Positions 34,078 to 42,016 of a stretch of 64,000 nt of DNA are shown piece after piece. The notes beneath the pieces were generated by a model. It was given only the letters and a program-made list of their open reading frames with translations. It was not told the DNA's origin and did no database searches. Origin of the DNA: Arthrobacter cupressi (GTDB lineage: Bacteria; Actinomycetota; Actinomycetes; Actinomycetales; Micrococcaceae); NCBI RefSeq assembly GCF_900099975.1, contig NZ_FNEI01000001.1, forward strand, positions 62,001 through 126,000, read 5' to 3'. The position numbers and the translations under genes were made by a program. How positions within the stretch are numbered: the first letter of the stretch is position 1; each line of letters begins with the position of its first letter.

Positions 34078-35742
34078 ATGACTGCAACACTCGTCGCCAA
34101 GGATCTTTCCGGCGGCCACGGTCACCGCACCCTGTTCTCCGCACTTTCCCTGACGGTGGCGCCGGGGGACGTGGTGGGCGTCGTCGGTGCCAATGGGGCC
34201 GGCAAATCCACACTGCTGCGCATCCTGGCCGGAGCGGACCGCCCGCAGGAAGGCACGGTCAGCCTTGCCCCGGCCGATGCCTTCGTCGGCTGGCTTCCGC
34301 AGGAACACGAACGGACCCCGGGCGAAACGGTGGCGGCCTACATTGCCCGGCGCACCGGCTGCGCCGAGGCGACGGCCGAGATGGAAGCCGCCGCGGAAGC
34401 CCTGGGCAGCGGCGCCCCCGGCAGTGATGACGCCTACTCCGTGGCCTTCGACCGCTGGATGACCTCCGGCGCCGCGGACCTTGAAGAACGCATCCCGGCG
34501 ATCCTGGCCGAACTCGGCCTCGAGACCGGGCAAGACGCCCTCATGACCGGGCTCTCCGGCGGCCAGGCCGCGCGTGTGGCGCTCGCGGCCCTGCTGCTGA
34601 GCCGCTTCGACGTGGTGCTCCTCGACGAACCCACGAATGACCTCGACCTTGAGGGCCTGGACCGGCTGGAAAAGTTCGTCCAGGGCCTGCGCGGCGGGGT
34701 GGTGCTGGTGTCCCACGACCGGGAATTCCTGGCCCGTTGCGTCACCCGGGTGGTGGAGCTGGACCTGGCCCAGAACTCCGTGGCGGTGTACGACGGCGGC
34801 TACGAGTCCTTCCTCGAAGAACGCGCTGTGGCCAAACGGCACGCCCGCGAGCGCTACGAGGAGTACGCCAGCACCAAGGCCGACCTCGTGTCCCGGGCCC
34901 GCACCCAGCGCGAATGGAGTTCGCAGGGCGTCCGGAACGCCATGAAGAAGAACCCGGACAACGACAAGAACCGCCGCGCCGCCAACACCGAATCCGCCGA
35001 GAAGCAAGCCCAGAAGGTGCGGCAGATGGAATCCCGGATCGCCCGCCTGGAGGAGGTCGAGGAGCCGCGGAAGGAGTGGCAGCTGCAGTTCAGCATCGGC
35101 GCCGCGCCGCGCTCCAGTTCCGTGGTCGCCACGCTTCGGGACGCCGTCGTCCGCCAGGGCGGCTTCACGCTGGGCCCTGTCAACCTGCAGCTGAACGCCG
35201 GTGAGCGGATCGGCATCACCGGACCCAACGGCGCCGGGAAGTCCACCCTCCTGCGGCTCCTGCTCGGGATCACGGCCCCCGACGACGGCGACGCGTCCCT
35301 GGGCGTGTCGGTCGCCATCGGCGAAATCGACCAGGCCCGCGGCCTGCTGGCCGGGCACCTCACCCTCGCGGCCGCCGTCGAGACCGTCCTGTCAGACTGG
35401 CCCACCGCGGAGGTGCGAACCCTCCTGGCGAAGTTCGGCCTCAAGGCCGACCACACTTCCCGGACCGTCGACTCGCTTTCGCCGGGGGAGCGGACCCGCG
35501 CCGCCCTGGCCCTGCTACAGGCCCGCGGCGTGAACCTGCTGGTCCTGGACGAACCCACCAACCACCTGGACCTGCCGGCCATCGAGCAACTGGAAGAGGC
35601 GCTGGACAGCTACGACGGCGCGCTCCTGCTGGTCACCCACGACCGGCGTCTGCTCGAAAACGTACGTCTGGACGTGCGCTGGCACGTCGAAAGCGGCCAG
35701 GTCACGGAACTTCAGCACGCAACGGGAGGCACAAAACCATGA
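34078..35742 (+). CDS. ABC-F family ATPase
   Basis: 554 residues, two ABC cassettes and no membrane helices: Walker A 'GANGAGKSTLLRIL' and 'GPNGAGKSTLLRLL', signatures 'LSGGQAARVALAALL' and 'LSPGERTRAALALL', Walker B 'VVLLDEPTNDLDLEG' and 'LLVLDEPTNHLDLPA'. The linker between cassettes (about 235-335) is a charged coiled coil rich in Arg, Lys and Glu. ABC-F proteins act on the ribosome E site; several give resistance to ribosome-targeting antibiotics. The ATG at 34078 follows GAGAGGA by 7 nt. It overlaps the following ABC exporter gene by 4 bp. The linker length and the exporter partner suggest a resistance role, but housekeeping EttA-like roles cannot be excluded. Confidence 0.92.
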   Translation: MTATLVAKDLSGGHGHRTLFSALSLTVAPGDVVGVVGANGAGKSTLLRILAGADRPQEGTVSLAPADAFVGWLPQEHERTPGETVAAYIARRTGCAEATAEMEAAAEALGSGAPGSDDAYSVAFDRWMTSGAADLEERIPAILAELGLETGQDALMTGLSGGQAARVALAALLLSRFDVVLLDEPTNDLDLEGLDRLEKFVQGLRGGVVLVSHDREFLARCVTRVVELDLAQNSVAVYDGGYESFLEERAVAKRHARERYEEYASTKADLVSRARTQREWSSQGVRNAMKKNPDNDKNRRAANTESAEKQAQKVRQMESRIARLEEVEEPRKEWQLQFSIGAAPRSSSVVATLRDAVVRQGGFTLGPVNLQLNAGERIGITGPNGAGKSTLLRLLLGITAPDDGDASLGVSVAIGEIDQARGLLAGHLTLAAAVETVLSDWPTAEVRTLLAKFGLKADHTSRTVDSLSPGERTRAALALLQARGVNLLVLDEPTNHLDLPAIEQLEEALDSYDGALLLVTHDRRLLENVRLDVRWHVESGQVTELQHATGGTKP

Positions 35743-37652
35743 GCATGGACCGCGTGGCGTGGACCTCGCTCTACAACATCACCCGGGCCAAGAGCGGCTC
35801 ACAGCCCTTCTCCAAGGAAACCCTCAAACGGGTGCTGGGCTTCGCCCGGCCGCACCGTGCTCGCCTGATCGCCTTCGTGCTGGCCTCAATCGGCGGGGCG
35901 ATCCTGGCAGTAGCCACCCCGGTGCTCGCCGGGCGCGTGGTGGACACGATCATCGCCGGCTCGGACGCCGGCGAGGTGATCCGGCTGGCCGTGCTCATCG
36001 CGATCGTGGCGGTGGCCGAGGCCGGGCTGGGGCTGCTGACCCGCTGGCTGTCCTCGATGATCGGCGAGGGCGTGATCGTGGACCTGCGCACCAGGGTGTT
36101 CGACCACGTCCAGCGGATGCCCATCGCCTTCTTCACCCGCACCCGCACGGGCGCCCTGGTCAGCCGCCTCAACAACGACGTCATCGGCGCCCAGTCGGCG
36201 TTCGCCGGCACGCTCTCCGGAGTGGTCAGCAACGGTGTGGCGCTCGCCCTGACCCTGGTGGTCATGCTGAACACGTCCTGGCTGGTGACCGTGCTGGCCA
36301 TGGTGCTGCTGCCCGTGTTCCTGATCCCGGCCCGGCGGATGGGCTCCAGGCTGGCCGACCTCCGCCGTGAGGCCGCCTCGCACAACGCCGCCATGGGCAC
36401 CCAGATGACGGAGCGGTTCTCCGCCCCGGGTGCCACCCTGGTGAAGCTGTTCGGACGCCCGGCCGACGAATCGGCCGAGTTCGCGCTGCGGGCCGGCCGG
36501 GTCCGGGACATCGGCGTGCGCACGGCGATGCTGCAGTTCACCTTCATCACGGCGCTCACGCTCGTCTCCGCCCTTGCGCTGGCCCTGGTCTACGGGCTGG
36601 GCGGCTGGCTTGCGCTGCAGAAGCAGCTGGCTCCCGGCGACGTCGTGGTGCTGGCCCTGCTGCTCACCCGGCTCTACGCACCGCTCACCGCGCTGTCCAA
36701 CGCCCGGGTGGAGATCATGAGCGCGCTGGTCAGCTTCGAGCGGGTCTTCGAGATCCTGGACCTGGAACCGTTGATTCGCGAAAAGCCGGGTGCGGTGGCC
36801 GTCCCCGAGGGTCCGGTGGCGGTGGAGTTCGACGACGTGCGCTTCGGCTACCCGTCCGCGGACAAGGTGTCCCTGGCCTCCCTCGAGGAGGTGGCGATCC
36901 TGGACACCCGGGGCGGCGAAGAGGTGCTGCACGGCATCAGTTTCCGCGTCGAGGCCGGGCAGACCGTGGCCCTGGTGGGTTCCTCGGGCGCCGGCAAGTC
37001 CACGGTGGCGCAGCTGCTGTCCCGCCTCTACGACGTGGATTCCGGCACGGTACGCCTGGGCGGCTACGGGCCCGGCACCGGCCTGGACATCCGGGATGCC
37101 ACCTTCGACTCCCTCCGGGACACCCTCGGCATGGTCACCCAGGACGGGCACCTCTTCCACGAGAGCATCGCCTCCAACCTGCGCCTGGCCCGGCCGGGCG
37201 CCACGGATGCGGAAATGTGGGAGGTGCTTCGCCGGGCCCGCCTGGAGGACATGGTCCGTTCCCTGCCCGACGGCCTGGAGACCGTGGTGGGGGAGCGCGG
37301 CTACCGTCTCTCCGGCGGCGAACGGCAGCGGCTCACCATTGCCCGGCTGCTCATTGCCCAGCCCCGCGTGGTCATCCTCGACGAGGCGACGGCGGCACTG
37401 GACTCCACCAGCGAAGCCGCAGTGCAAGCGGCCCTGGGCGAGGCACTGCAGGGGCGGACCGCCGTCGTGATTGCCCACCGGCTGTCCACGATCCGCGCGG
37501 CGGACGCCATCCTGGTGGTGGAGGACGGCCGGATCGTCGAACGCGGAACGCACGCCGAACTGCTCGCCGCAGATGGCCGCTATGCCGAGCTGTACAACAC
37601 CCAGTTCGCGGAGGCGACGGCGGTGGCGCAGGAGGCCGTTCCCGAGCTGTGA
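35739..37652 (+). CDS. ABC exporter, fused membrane and ATPase domains
   Basis: 637 residues. A six-helix exporter membrane domain (about 45-340, 'HVQRMPIAFFTRTRTGALVSRLNNDV' being its coupling region) precedes one ATPase: Walker A 'GSSGAGKSTVAQLL', signature 'LSGGERQRLTIARLL', Walker B 'VVILDEATAALDS' and 'VVIAHRLSTIRAAD'. It would work as a dimer and export lipids, peptides or drugs. The ATG at 35739 overlaps the ABC-F stop (ATGA), so ribosome protection and efflux proteins are co-translated. A 25-residue insertion before the ATPase core ('SADKVSLASLEEVAILD') is slightly unusual. Confidence 0.93.
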   Translation: MSMDRVAWTSLYNITRAKSGSQPFSKETLKRVLGFARPHRARLIAFVLASIGGAILAVATPVLAGRVVDTIIAGSDAGEVIRLAVLIAIVAVAEAGLGLLTRWLSSMIGEGVIVDLRTRVFDHVQRMPIAFFTRTRTGALVSRLNNDVIGAQSAFAGTLSGVVSNGVALALTLVVMLNTSWLVTVLAMVLLPVFLIPARRMGSRLADLRREAASHNAAMGTQMTERFSAPGATLVKLFGRPADESAEFALRAGRVRDIGVRTAMLQFTFITALTLVSALALALVYGLGGWLALQKQLAPGDVVVLALLLTRLYAPLTALSNARVEIMSALVSFERVFEILDLEPLIREKPGAVAVPEGPVAVEFDDVRFGYPSADKVSLASLEEVAILDTRGGEEVLHGISFRVEAGQTVALVGSSGAGKSTVAQLLSRLYDVDSGTVRLGGYGPGTGLDIRDATFDSLRDTLGMVTQDGHLFHESIASNLRLARPGATDAEMWEVLRRARLEDMVRSLPDGLETVVGERGYRLSGGERQRLTIARLLIAQPRVVILDEATAALDSTSEAAVQAALGEALQGRTAVVIAHRLSTIRAADAILVVEDGRIVERGTHAELLAADGRYAELYNTQFAEATAVAQEAVPEL

Positions 37653-37663
37653 GTTGGGCGGGC

Positions 37664-38062
37664 TTACCGCCTGGCCAGCGCCGGGAGGACGTGCTCGGTG
37701 AGCAGCGGGGCGAGGTCTTCGGGCAGTTCGCGGTCGAGCTCCAGCCAGCGGATCTCGGCGATCTCCGCCGAGGGGTGCGCCTCCCAGGTGCCGGGTGCGG
37801 TGAAGACGGTGGCCTGGATGTCCGTGCCGGCCTCGTTCGCGGCGGTGGCCAGGTAGACGCCCAGCGGTTCGAGCTCGCCCGGCGTGATGCTGATGCCCAC
37901 CTCTTCGGCGAGTTCCCGGGACGCCGCTTCCGCAGCGCTTTCGCCAGGCTCCGGCTTGCCACCGGGGTGCATGAACTTGTCCGTGCCGCGCTTGCGGACC
38001 GTCAGCATGCGGCCCGCGCGGTCGTACACGCAGACGGCGCTGACTACGATCAGATCCCTCAC
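37664..38062 (-). CDS. Nudix hydrolase
   Basis: 132 residues, a single Nudix domain. The Nudix box is intact: 'GGKPEPGESAAEAASREL' followed by 'AEEVGI' (G-x5-E-x7-R-E-x2-E-E-x-G-I), giving the metal-binding glutamates. It hydrolyses a nucleoside diphosphate linked to some group; the substrate is not evident. The 'VVSAVCVYDRAGRMLTVRKRG' start resembles MutT-like sanitation enzymes. Its GTG start overlaps the DUF6314 stop by 4 bp (38059-38062). Convergent with the ABC exporter. Confidence 0.9.
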   Translation of the reverse strand: MRDLIVVSAVCVYDRAGRMLTVRKRGTDKFMHPGGKPEPGESAAEAASRELAEEVGISITPGELEPLGVYLATAANEAGTDIQATVFTAPGTWEAHPSAEIAEIRWLELDRELPEDLAPLLTEHVLPALARR

Positions 38063-38502
38063 GGTTCCCTCCTCAGGACGGATTCAAGCAACAGGTCCTT
38101 CGCCGGGCCGTGCACATCCCAGCTGTAGGCGAAGGAATCCGGGCCGAGCCAGCGGTAGTCCACGGCATAATCGTCGGGATCGCACCAGTGCCGGTCATGC
38201 GATGCGTCCGGGCCGAAGCTGAAACGGTGGAAGGGCCGGCCGTCGGGGAAGAACATGTCCATCGCGTCCGGGGTGTCCGCGGGACGCAGGAGGTACTCGC
38301 GGGAGGCGGGGCCACTGTGGTCTCCCCATGACAGGGTGCCGTGCTCGCGGTAGTGGAGGCCGCCGTCGGGCGTTTCCGAGTAATGCGCGACGCCGGTGAA
38401 GGTACCGCGGGTGCCGCTGCCGCGGTCCCACAAGGTGCGCTCCACGGTCCAGCCGCCGGTCAGCCAGGCGCGGAGGTCCGGGACGGGCTGGGTGTCAGTC
38501 AA
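38059..38502 (-). CDS. DUF6314 family protein
   Basis: 147 residues. 'LRAWLTGGWTVERTLWDR' and 'GTFTGVAHYSETPDGGLHYREHG' and 'HDRHWCDPDDYAVDYRW' are the family pattern of a small beta-barrel, lipocalin-like protein of unknown function. The only workable start is TTG at 38502, since the tRNA-Arg gene ends 1 nt before it; the next candidates inside (CTG, GTG) would cut into the conserved domain. It overlaps the Nudix gene by 4 bp. No separate ribosome site is possible outside the tRNA sequence. Confidence 0.8.
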   Translation of the reverse strand: MTDTQPVPDLRAWLTGGWTVERTLWDRGSGTRGTFTGVAHYSETPDGGLHYREHGTLSWGDHSGPASREYLLRPADTPDAMDMFFPDGRPFHRFSFGPDASHDRHWCDPDDYAVDYRWLGPDSFAYSWDVHGPAKDLLLESVLRREP

Positions 38503-38503
38503 G

Positions 38504-38576
38504 TGCCCTCGATTGGAATCGAACCAACGACACCGGCTTTAGGAGAGCCGTGCTCTATCCACTGAGCTACGAGGGC
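38504..38576 (-). tRNA. tRNA-Arg (anticodon CCT)
   Basis: Read on the minus strand this 73-nt sequence folds as a complete cloverleaf: acceptor stem GCCCTCG with CGAGGGC, D arm GCTC-AGTGGATA-GAGC, anticodon stem CGGCT with AGCCG around the loop CTCCTAA (anticodon CCT), and TPsiC arm with GGTTCGATTCC. The discriminator base is A; no CCA is encoded. It reads AGG arginine codons, which are rare in this GC-rich genome. The DUF6314 gene begins 1 nt downstream. Confidence 0.97.
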
Positions 38577-38683
38577 GTTCGGTGCACGAGGCCTGCTCCA
38601 CAGGGTCAAGCGCCGGACACGCCTACAAGCATACAAGCTGCGGACGGGACGGCCGAACACCTGGCGCCTGTACGCTGGGCCTG

Positions 38684-39466
38684 ATGGCAAAGCAGACGTC
38701 AGCCCCGGCCGTGCCGGGCAGCTTCCTGCCCGACCTCGGAAGCCCGCGCTCCCTCGTGGGCGCTTGGGCGCAGCTCAGCGTGGTGCAGTACTTCGCTGCC
38801 GAAGCCGCTGTGATCGAGGCATGGGCAGCACCGCAACCCTACGACCGCCGGACCGGCTTCATCAGCGACCTGGGCGCCGTCAACTGCGCAGTCTACGACG
38901 GGCGGGACGTCTGCTCACCACTGCACCTGCTGATGAATGCCTCGTTCGTGGTCCAGGGCCTGGGGCTGCTCCTGGGTGCGCTGCTGCTGGGCTCGGCGAT
39001 GCTGTGCATTGCGGCCCGGCCGGGCGTGCGCATCCTGCAGGACACGGCGTACCTCAAGGGCCGCAGCGGCGCCATCGGTGCGCGCATCCTGACCGGGGCG
39101 GCCGGCGCGGGGACGGTGATCGTGGGGCTGGTGCCGGAAGACTACGGCTCGCCCTGGCACTTCGCCGGCGCGCTCATGTACTTCATCGGAGGCGCCTTCG
39201 CCTTGCTGCTGCTGGGTTTCCTGTGGCTTCCGCACACCAGGATGAGCTGGTTTCTGCTGGCTTGCGGCACGGTCTGCTTCGCGGCACTCATCGCGGGCGC
39301 GGTGACCCGGATGGAGCTGCCCGAGCCCGGCACCCTGGAACGCCTGATGGCCTATCCGCTGACCATCGGATTCTCCGCGGCAGGCCTGCTCATTGCCACC
39401 CGGGTGCGGCGTGTCCGGCGCATTGCGGCCAGCGCGGCGGCGTGGGACAGAAGGGAGCGGATGTGA
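38684..39466 (+). CDS. DUF998 family membrane protein, copy 1
   Basis: 260 residues, about six membrane helices. 'DRRTGFISDLGAVNC' and 'CSPLHLLMNASFVVQGLGLLLGALLLG' are the DUF998 pattern. The function of the family is unknown. The ATG at 38684 lies 7 nt after a TACGCT -10 box, so the mRNA is probably leaderless. A paralogue stands 3.6 kb to the right at 43108 with the same order of motifs (ISDLGA-NC, CSPL-LMNASFV-QG, GLVPED/GLIPED). Confidence 0.85.
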   Translation: MAKQTSAPAVPGSFLPDLGSPRSLVGAWAQLSVVQYFAAEAAVIEAWAAPQPYDRRTGFISDLGAVNCAVYDGRDVCSPLHLLMNASFVVQGLGLLLGALLLGSAMLCIAARPGVRILQDTAYLKGRSGAIGARILTGAAGAGTVIVGLVPEDYGSPWHFAGALMYFIGGAFALLLLGFLWLPHTRMSWFLLACGTVCFAALIAGAVTRMELPEPGTLERLMAYPLTIGFSAAGLLIATRVRRVRRIAASAAAWDRRERM

Positions 39467-39570
39467 CAGGAGTGACTTATCATGGGTCCACCGCAGCATC
39501 GGCGCCGACAGGATACGTGGCAGGTCGGTGCCGCAGAAAACCCATTGCCACGGCAGGATCCTGGGGCCCC

Positions 39571-39984
39571 ATGAGCAATCAGCAGACCACGCGCCAACAA
39601 GGTGGCACGGACCTGGCAAGCGCCGAGAAGATTGAAATCGGGCTGGATGACGGGGGCATCGTGGAAGTGGTCCTCCCCGTCTGCTCGGAGATTGGTGCTC
39701 CGGAAGCCCAGGCAGCGGCGGCTGTCGTGCGCTCGATGTCCGGCGGGCGGAAACGCCCGGTGCTGATGACTGTCACTGGCGTGCTGGACATCACCGACGG
39801 TGCCCGCGCCGTCTACGCCGCCGCCGAGACAGTCTCGGCCTTCGCCCTCCTTGGCGAAAGTCCCGTGGACCGGGTGCTCGCGCATTTCCTGCTGAGGGCC
39901 ACCCCGCAGTCCGTTCCGGCACGTTACTTTACTTCCGAGGCCGCTGCCCGGGAGTGGCTGGCAGGTTATCTTCGTGAATCCTGA
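39571..39984 (+). CDS. STAS/SpoIIAA-like protein upstream of a GGDEF-EAL gene
   Basis: 137 residues from the ATG at 39571, 105 bp after the DUF998 gene. After a polar leader of 20 residues, 'EIGLDDGGIVEVVLPVC' and 'GRKRPVLMTVTGVLDITDGAR' and 'LLGESPVDRVLAHFLLRA' and 'PARYFTSEAAAREWLAGYL' follow the strand-helix pattern of SpoIIAA-like/DUF7793 STAS proteins. They are soluble switch proteins. Its last 11 bp overlap the start of the GGDEF-EAL gene, so a joint role in that signalling protein's control is likely. The family assignment is from pattern memory and is moderate. Confidence 0.7.
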   Translation: MSNQQTTRQQGGTDLASAEKIEIGLDDGGIVEVVLPVCSEIGAPEAQAAAAVVRSMSGGRKRPVLMTVTGVLDITDGARAVYAAAETVSAFALLGESPVDRVLAHFLLRATPQSVPARYFTSEAAAREWLAGYLRES

Positions 39985-41494
39985 GCAGCAGGATCCCCGC
40001 CTCCTGGCGCTGGTGGAGGGCGTGATCCGGATCGCCGACGGCGATCTCAGCACGCGTATCCCGCTTTCCGGGCCCCGGGACGAGGTTGCCGCAGTCATCG
40101 CGGGAATCAACCTGATGGCCGACGATCTGCAGGCCGTATACCGGGAGCTTGAAGAACGGGTCGAGAGCCGCACGGCAATGCTCCGCGAAGCCCAGATTGA
40201 GCTCGAGCGGATGGCCCTGACCGATCCCCTGACCCAGCTGGCCAACCGCACGGCCCTGAACCGCGCGCTGAGCACCGAACTCGACGGAACCGCCGCCGGT
40301 GAACTGCCGCCGGCGCTGCTTGTCCTGGACTTGGATTCCTTCAAGGGGGTCAACGATCGGCTCGGCCACAGTGCAGGTGACGATGTACTCCGGATTACCG
40401 CGAAGCGCATCAGCGACGCCGTCCGCGACGGCGACATGGTGGCCAGGCTCGGCGGGGACGAGTTCGCCGTGATGCTGCCCAAATCGAACGTGATGCAGGC
40501 CCGCGGCGTGGCCAAGCGGATACTGCGCGCCCTGGCGGAGAGCATCGAGATCGGCGATCTGCGGATCGTTTGCGGTACCAGCATCGGGCTCCGGGTCGCC
40601 GAACCGGGTCAGACCGTAGACGAACTCGTGATGGAGGCCGACACCGCGATGTATGCGGCCAAGGCCGAGCAGCGCAATACTGTCCGGGTGTTCGAGCCGG
40701 CTTTGCTGCACGCGCGGCGGCTGCAAGGGCAGATGATCACCGAGCTGCGCGAAGCTATCCGGACGGACCAGCTGGTCCTGTACTACCAGCCCGTGGTGGA
40801 GCTGGGAAGCGGCCGGGTCGAGGGAGCCGAGGCGCTGGTGCGGTGGAACCACCCCGAGCGTGGCTTGTTGATGCCGGATAAGTTCATCCCGCTGGCCGAG
40901 GAAACCGGCCTCATTGTGGACCTCGGGGACTGGGTCCTCCGGGAAGCCCTGCGGCAATTGCGCACTTGGCTGGACACCCCGGGACTCGTCGACGACTTCA
41001 GCATGCGCGTGAACATTTCACCCACGGAGCTAAGAAGCCTCGAACTGATCGAACGGGTGCGCGAGGCGCTCAACGCCGCCAGCGTCGACGCTTCAAAGCT
41101 GGTCATCGAGCTCACGGAATCGGTGGCGGTCAACGGTTCCGACCTCGACCGCTATTCCTTGTCCGGCCTGCGCCACCTCGGCGTCCAATTGGAGATCGAC
41201 GACTTCGGCACGGGATACTCCTCCATCAGCTACCTGCGCAACCTGCCGGTCCACGTCGTCAAGATCGACCGCTCCCTCATTCAAGGACTGGGCACCGATG
41301 ACGGCCAGCGGGACTTCGTTGCGGCGGTGCTCCAACTGATCCACGCCTGTGGCATGGCGGCCGTGGCGGAAGGGATCGAGACCGCTGAACAGGCCGCGGA
41401 GCTGTCCTGGCTTGGATGTGCCAGCGGCCAGGGTTACTACTTCAGCCGCCCGGTGCCGCCCGAGGACTTCGTCCGCCTACTGGGCCGCTCCTGA
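39974..41494 (+). CDS. GGDEF-EAL c-di-GMP signalling protein, cytoplasmic
   Basis: 506 residues, no membrane helix. The N-terminal 75 residues look like a HAMP-type signalling helix pair ('IRIADGDLSTRIPLSGPRDE') leading to a coiled stalk. The GGDEF domain has an intact active site (GGDEF at 160-164) and an RxxD inhibitory site (Arg151 to Asp154) exactly 5 residues before it. The EAL domain has the 'EALVRW' signature, 'DDFGTGYSS' loop and 'EGIET' motif, so both cyclase and phosphodiesterase sites look active. The start is GTG at 39974, inside the STAS-like gene's end. A HAMP without its own membrane anchor suggests that the STAS-like partner supplies the input. Confidence 0.92.
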   Translation: MNPEQQDPRLLALVEGVIRIADGDLSTRIPLSGPRDEVAAVIAGINLMADDLQAVYRELEERVESRTAMLREAQIELERMALTDPLTQLANRTALNRALSTELDGTAAGELPPALLVLDLDSFKGVNDRLGHSAGDDVLRITAKRISDAVRDGDMVARLGGDEFAVMLPKSNVMQARGVAKRILRALAESIEIGDLRIVCGTSIGLRVAEPGQTVDELVMEADTAMYAAKAEQRNTVRVFEPALLHARRLQGQMITELREAIRTDQLVLYYQPVVELGSGRVEGAEALVRWNHPERGLLMPDKFIPLAEETGLIVDLGDWVLREALRQLRTWLDTPGLVDDFSMRVNISPTELRSLELIERVREALNAASVDASKLVIELTESVAVNGSDLDRYSLSGLRHLGVQLEIDDFGTGYSSISYLRNLPVHVVKIDRSLIQGLGTDDGQRDFVAAVLQLIHACGMAAVAEGIETAEQAAELSWLGCASGQGYYFSRPVPPEDFVRLLGRS

Positions 41495-41546
41495 TTCGAA
41501 AGCACACAGGGTTCGTAGGCACACAGAAAACTCCAGGCAACGCGAA

Positions 41547-41573
41547 AGGGCGCCGGATAGGTTCCGGCGCCCT
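41547..41573. terminator. Hairpin between GGDEF-EAL and the repeat-peptide gene
   Basis: AGGGCGCCGGA (41547-41557) pairs perfectly with TCCGGCGCCCT (41563-41573) around a 5-nt loop. It separates the convergent genes. No T-tract. Confidence 0.75.
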
Positions 41574-41596
41574 CGCTTGCCTCAACTGGGAGTGGT

Positions 41597-41842
41597 CTAG
41601 ATGTCGTCTCCGGTCGTGGTGGAGTTCGGCCACCAGCCACCGGCTTCTACCGAGCTGTTGTAGAAGTGGGGCCACCAGCCACCGGCATCTACCGAGGTGT
41701 TCGAGATGTGGGGCCACCAGCCACCGGCGACGGAGGTATCCTGCGCAGGATTTTCGGCACTAGCCGAAATGGCTGCCGACGTGGAAAATCCGGCCACCGC
41801 AAGTGCGACAGCGGCGAGGAATGTGGCGATGGTTCTTTTCAT
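41597..41842 (-). CDS. Small secreted precursor with three GGWWP repeats
   Basis: 81 residues. A classical signal peptide (MKRT, then a 'FLAAVALAVAGFS' core, cut after Ala-Ser-Ala near residue 33) leaves about 48-50 residues. These hold three 14-residue repeats, 'TSVAGGWWPHISN', 'TSVDAGGWWPHFYN' and 'SSVEAGGWWPNSTT', then an acidic end 'GDDI'. At DNA level a 17-bp core, GGCCACCAGCCACCGGC, recurs exactly at 41628, 41670 and 41712. The start at 41842 follows GAGGAG and a TATACT promoter. No cysteines, no anchor. I do not recognise the family. Tandem short motifs after a signal peptide resemble multi-copy peptide precursors, but a wall-binding role is equally possible. Confidence 0.8.
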   Translation of the reverse strand: MKRTIATFLAAVALAVAGFSTSAAISASAENPAQDTSVAGGWWPHISNTSVDAGGWWPHFYNSSVEAGGWWPNSTTTGDDI

Positions 41843-41899
41843 ACGGGTGCTCCTCGTAGGTGACTGGTGTGATGCAAGAGAACGGAGTGAAACGTAGTT

Positions 41900-41929
41900 A
41901 GTATAGCGATTTGCGACACGCGGTGTCAC
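41900..41929 (-). promoter_or_regulatory. Promoter and palindromic operator for the repeat peptide
   Basis: On the minus strand, -35 GTGACA (41924-41929), 18-nt spacer, -10 TATACT (41900-41905). A GACAC-GCG-GTGTC palindrome (41915-41927) covers most of the -35 and spacer, a position suited to a repressor. Transcription would start near 41893, about 50 nt before the ATG. Confidence 0.65.
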
Positions 41930-42016
41930 TAGTGAGTTTACGATTTTCGGGGAAAGTGGTATTTTTCCGCCCTGCTGTCGGACAACACTTCACCGCATTC
42001 TCGGCATAATGGGGTC

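Noticed and set aside
35886-37553. Minus-strand open frame of 555 codons opposite the ABC exporter
   Set aside because: No motif and Gln/Gly/His-rich low-complexity product; the plus strand is a complete ABC exporter.
38504-38576. tRNA-Arg as an integration site with a genomic island
   Set aside because: No integrase and no repeat of the tRNA 3' end is visible nearby; the flanking genes have ordinary composition.
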